Source of the DNA: Candidatus Sumerlaeota bacterium
GTDB taxonomy: Bacteria > Sumerlaeota > Sumerlaeia > JAFGJS01
Direction: 5' to 3'
NCBI GenBank assembly: GCA_016928995.1
Contig: JAFGJS010000137.1
Coordinates: forward strand, 1-64,000
DNA: 64,000 bases
Within the stretch, counting starts at the first letter, position 1. Every line of letters begins with the position of its first letter. Under the pieces are notes generated by a model. It was given only the letters and a program-made list of their open reading frames with translations. It had not been told where the DNA came from and ran no database searches. This document shows, one piece after another, positions 62,655 through 64,000 of the stretch. Made by a program: the position numbers and the translations under genes.

Positions 62655-63479
62655 TTAATCAAATCCAGTGATCTGGCGCATGGAATCAACCGCGCGGACA
62701 AAGAGGTTGCTGCGGCTGGGATCGCGCGGACCGCAGATTTTTATGGCTTTTGGCGCGGCGGCAGGAGGTTTGCCCGCGGCGGTGATTTGGCTCGATCCAT
62801 CGCTGCTTTGCAGCCGCACTGTCGTCTCGTCGGACCAGAGTTGATTTTCCATTTGATATAGCGAAAGTCCGCGCACGCGCAAACAGATTTTTTCCACGGT
62901 CAGCTCGGCGTCGGTTTCGTTGATGATTTTCACCGGGCAGATGGCCAGGTGCGTCTTGTTTGGATTGATCTCGCATTCTGTCCGTGCGCTGGAACTGATC
63001 CAGAAGCATAACTCGCCGTGGAAGAAGTCGCCGAACCAGGTGTCGGAAAGTATGACCGTGGCGATTTCGACGATCTTTTTCTCGCCGGGCGATACGGCCG
63101 CCAGGCAAATCCAAACCGGGCAGCGGACATAAACCTGCGACTGCGCGCCGGCCGGTAGAATAAAAGCGTGCTCCGGTTTGACGACGACAGGCCGATCCGG
63201 AAAGTGCGGAGAAAAACGAAGGGCTTTGAATGCATTCGTGCGCCAGCGTTTCCATTCCGCATCGTCCTTGCCGACGACTGCATTTGAACCGGGCGGCAAA
63301 GATTTGCCGGAATTGTCGAGTGGATCGTGTTCGTACCAATGGCGAAGCCAGAAGTCGTCGCCGTCCCTGCGGCATTCCAGCCGCAGGTCGCCGCATTGCC
63401 AAGATTGCGTCACGTTATCATCCAGCGCAATGTCGCTCCAGGGACCGATGTCCAACGATTCTTTCGGTTTTAATTTCAT
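62655..63479 (-). CDS. DUF432-like protein
   Basis: A 274-residue soluble protein of unknown function. The middle (VKPEHAFILPAGAQSQVYV; CPVWICLAAV; ILSDTWFGDFFHGELCFW) matches the DUF432 pattern, whose members often lie next to MscS genes. The MscS gene follows 24 bases downstream, suggesting an operon and a role with the channel. No membrane segment or catalytic motif is clear. Confidence 0.72.
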   Translation of the reverse strand: MKLKPKESLDIGPWSDIALDDNVTQSWQCGDLRLECRRDGDDFWLRHWYEHDPLDNSGKSLPPGSNAVVGKDDAEWKRWRTNAFKALRFSPHFPDRPVVVKPEHAFILPAGAQSQVYVRCPVWICLAAVSPGEKKIVEIATVILSDTWFGDFFHGELCFWISSSARTECEINPNKTHLAICPVKIINETDAELTVEKICLRVRGLSLYQMENQLWSDETTVRLQSSDGSSQITAAGKPPAAAPKAIKICGPRDPSRSNLFVRAVDSMRQITGFD

Positions 63480-63705
63480 GTTTTATCAGTCCGACTTATA
63501 TCGCGTTTTTCAGCATTTCAATGCCAATAAACTATATGTCATCCGGGAGATGGAATTTCATAAAAAAAATACAGAAAGCTAATGCATATGGCCAATGTCA
63601 ATATCACCAATAGTGTTGTGACGAAGACTTCTGTTTTTCTTCGTTTTTTTTCGCGAAGCAACCGATGATCGATTGGAGATTCCACAGCGCTTCTCCATTT
63701 GAATA

Positions 63706-64000
63706 TCATTCCAGCATTTTTACCATGGCCTGGATCGCGCTGGCGATGCTTGCGTTGAGTTCAACGAGATTTTTCGCCAGCATGTAAGCCGGCGTGGTGA
63801 CGATTTTGTTTTTCGCGTCGATATGCACATCGGCTGCGCTGTTTTTCAAGATATGCTTCGCGCCTACGCTTTCGATCACTTCGGCCGCTCCGCCTTCGTT
63901 GCCGATGGTGACTTCAGGCGACGCGGAGGCAAGCGCCTTGGCCACGACGACCGGCGCGATGCAGAGCGCGCAAATCGGCTTGCCGGCCGCGTGCATGGCT
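63706..64000 (-). CDS. elbB: ElbB-type DJ-1/PfpI glyoxalase (partial)
   Basis: The C-terminal ~98 codons of an isoprenoid-biosynthesis-associated ElbB-like protein; its start lies past the window edge. Visible: GKPICALCIAPVVVAKAL, VTIGNEGGAAEVIESVGAKH, and KIVTTPAYMLAKNLVELN. The family belongs to the DJ-1/PfpI superfamily with weak glyoxalase activity. Position suggests an unlinked housekeeping gene. Confidence 0.88.
   Translation of the reverse strand, partial: AMHAAGKPICALCIAPVVVAKALASASPEVTIGNEGGAAEVIESVGAKHILKNSAADVHIDAKNKIVTTPAYMLAKNLVELNASIASAIQAMVKMLE

Overview
The window reads as chromosomal DNA of a Gram-negative, free-living heterotroph. It carries apolipoprotein N-acyltransferase, several lipobox proteins, type IV/type II pseudopilins with PilT, TrkA/TrkH, dnaA, truB and folA. 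The mix of GTP-type PEP carboxykinase, an eukaryote-like Ser/Thr kinase with TPR-like repeats, an HDOD protein, DUF6677, DUF5719/FG-GAP proteins, many stand-alone pseudopilins and pectin-type enzymes suggests a deep-branching PVC-like or Sumerlaeota/Hydrogenedentota-type lineage. This is an inference from gene content; no rRNA is present to settle it. I saw no tRNA, rRNA, CRISPR array or intact insertion sequence.

Layout. 0.1-3.6 kb: a minus-strand cell-surface glycan operon (GT2, GT4, DUF3592, then an SDR). 3.7-8.8 kb: a TPR lipoprotein, a GHL10 glycoside hydrolase-like protein, a GH43-like propeller protein and a small lipoprotein. 8.9-13.8 kb: pckG and a TPR-Ser/Thr kinase. 14.3-22.4 kb: a pseudopilin, a secreted TPR protein, an HDOD protein, an SGNH hydrolase, a 942-residue helical-repeat protein and a polyprenol-phosphate mannosyltransferase. 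22.6-30.5 kb: two GspG paralogues, dnaA, an M28 peptidase, pgsA, a CheY-like regulator, a double-domain KaiC-like ATPase and pilT. 31.5-36.2 kb: a rhamnogalacturonan cluster (YetA/PL26-like, YesU-like, LacI). 36.2-41.5 kb: potassium uptake (KtrB/TrkH, a TrkH C-terminal remnant, TrkH, TrkA). 41.6-57.5 kb: folA, a GNAT, a mosaic FG-GAP/DUF5719 protein, GT9 and GT-C glycosyltransferases, a radical SAM protein, DUF58, truB, an LVIVD propeller, DUF6677, lnt and a large secreted protein ending in a pseudopilin-like segment. 57.7-61.8 kb: a cobalamin-riboswitch operon. 61.8-64 kb: MscS, DUF432 and a partial elbB.

The most interesting system is at 57.7-61.8 kb. A convincing cobalamin riboswitch precedes a secreted protein with three copies of a domain resembling the transcobalamin/intrinsic-factor C-terminal (DUF4430-like) fold. 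Next comes a secreted beta-propeller, and then a pseudopilin whose start codon overlaps the propeller stop. No known B12 transporter or synthesis gene is present. I propose an extracellular corrinoid-capture module, possibly displayed by or moved through pilus/type II secretion machinery. The riboswitch is directly visible; the binding function is inference.
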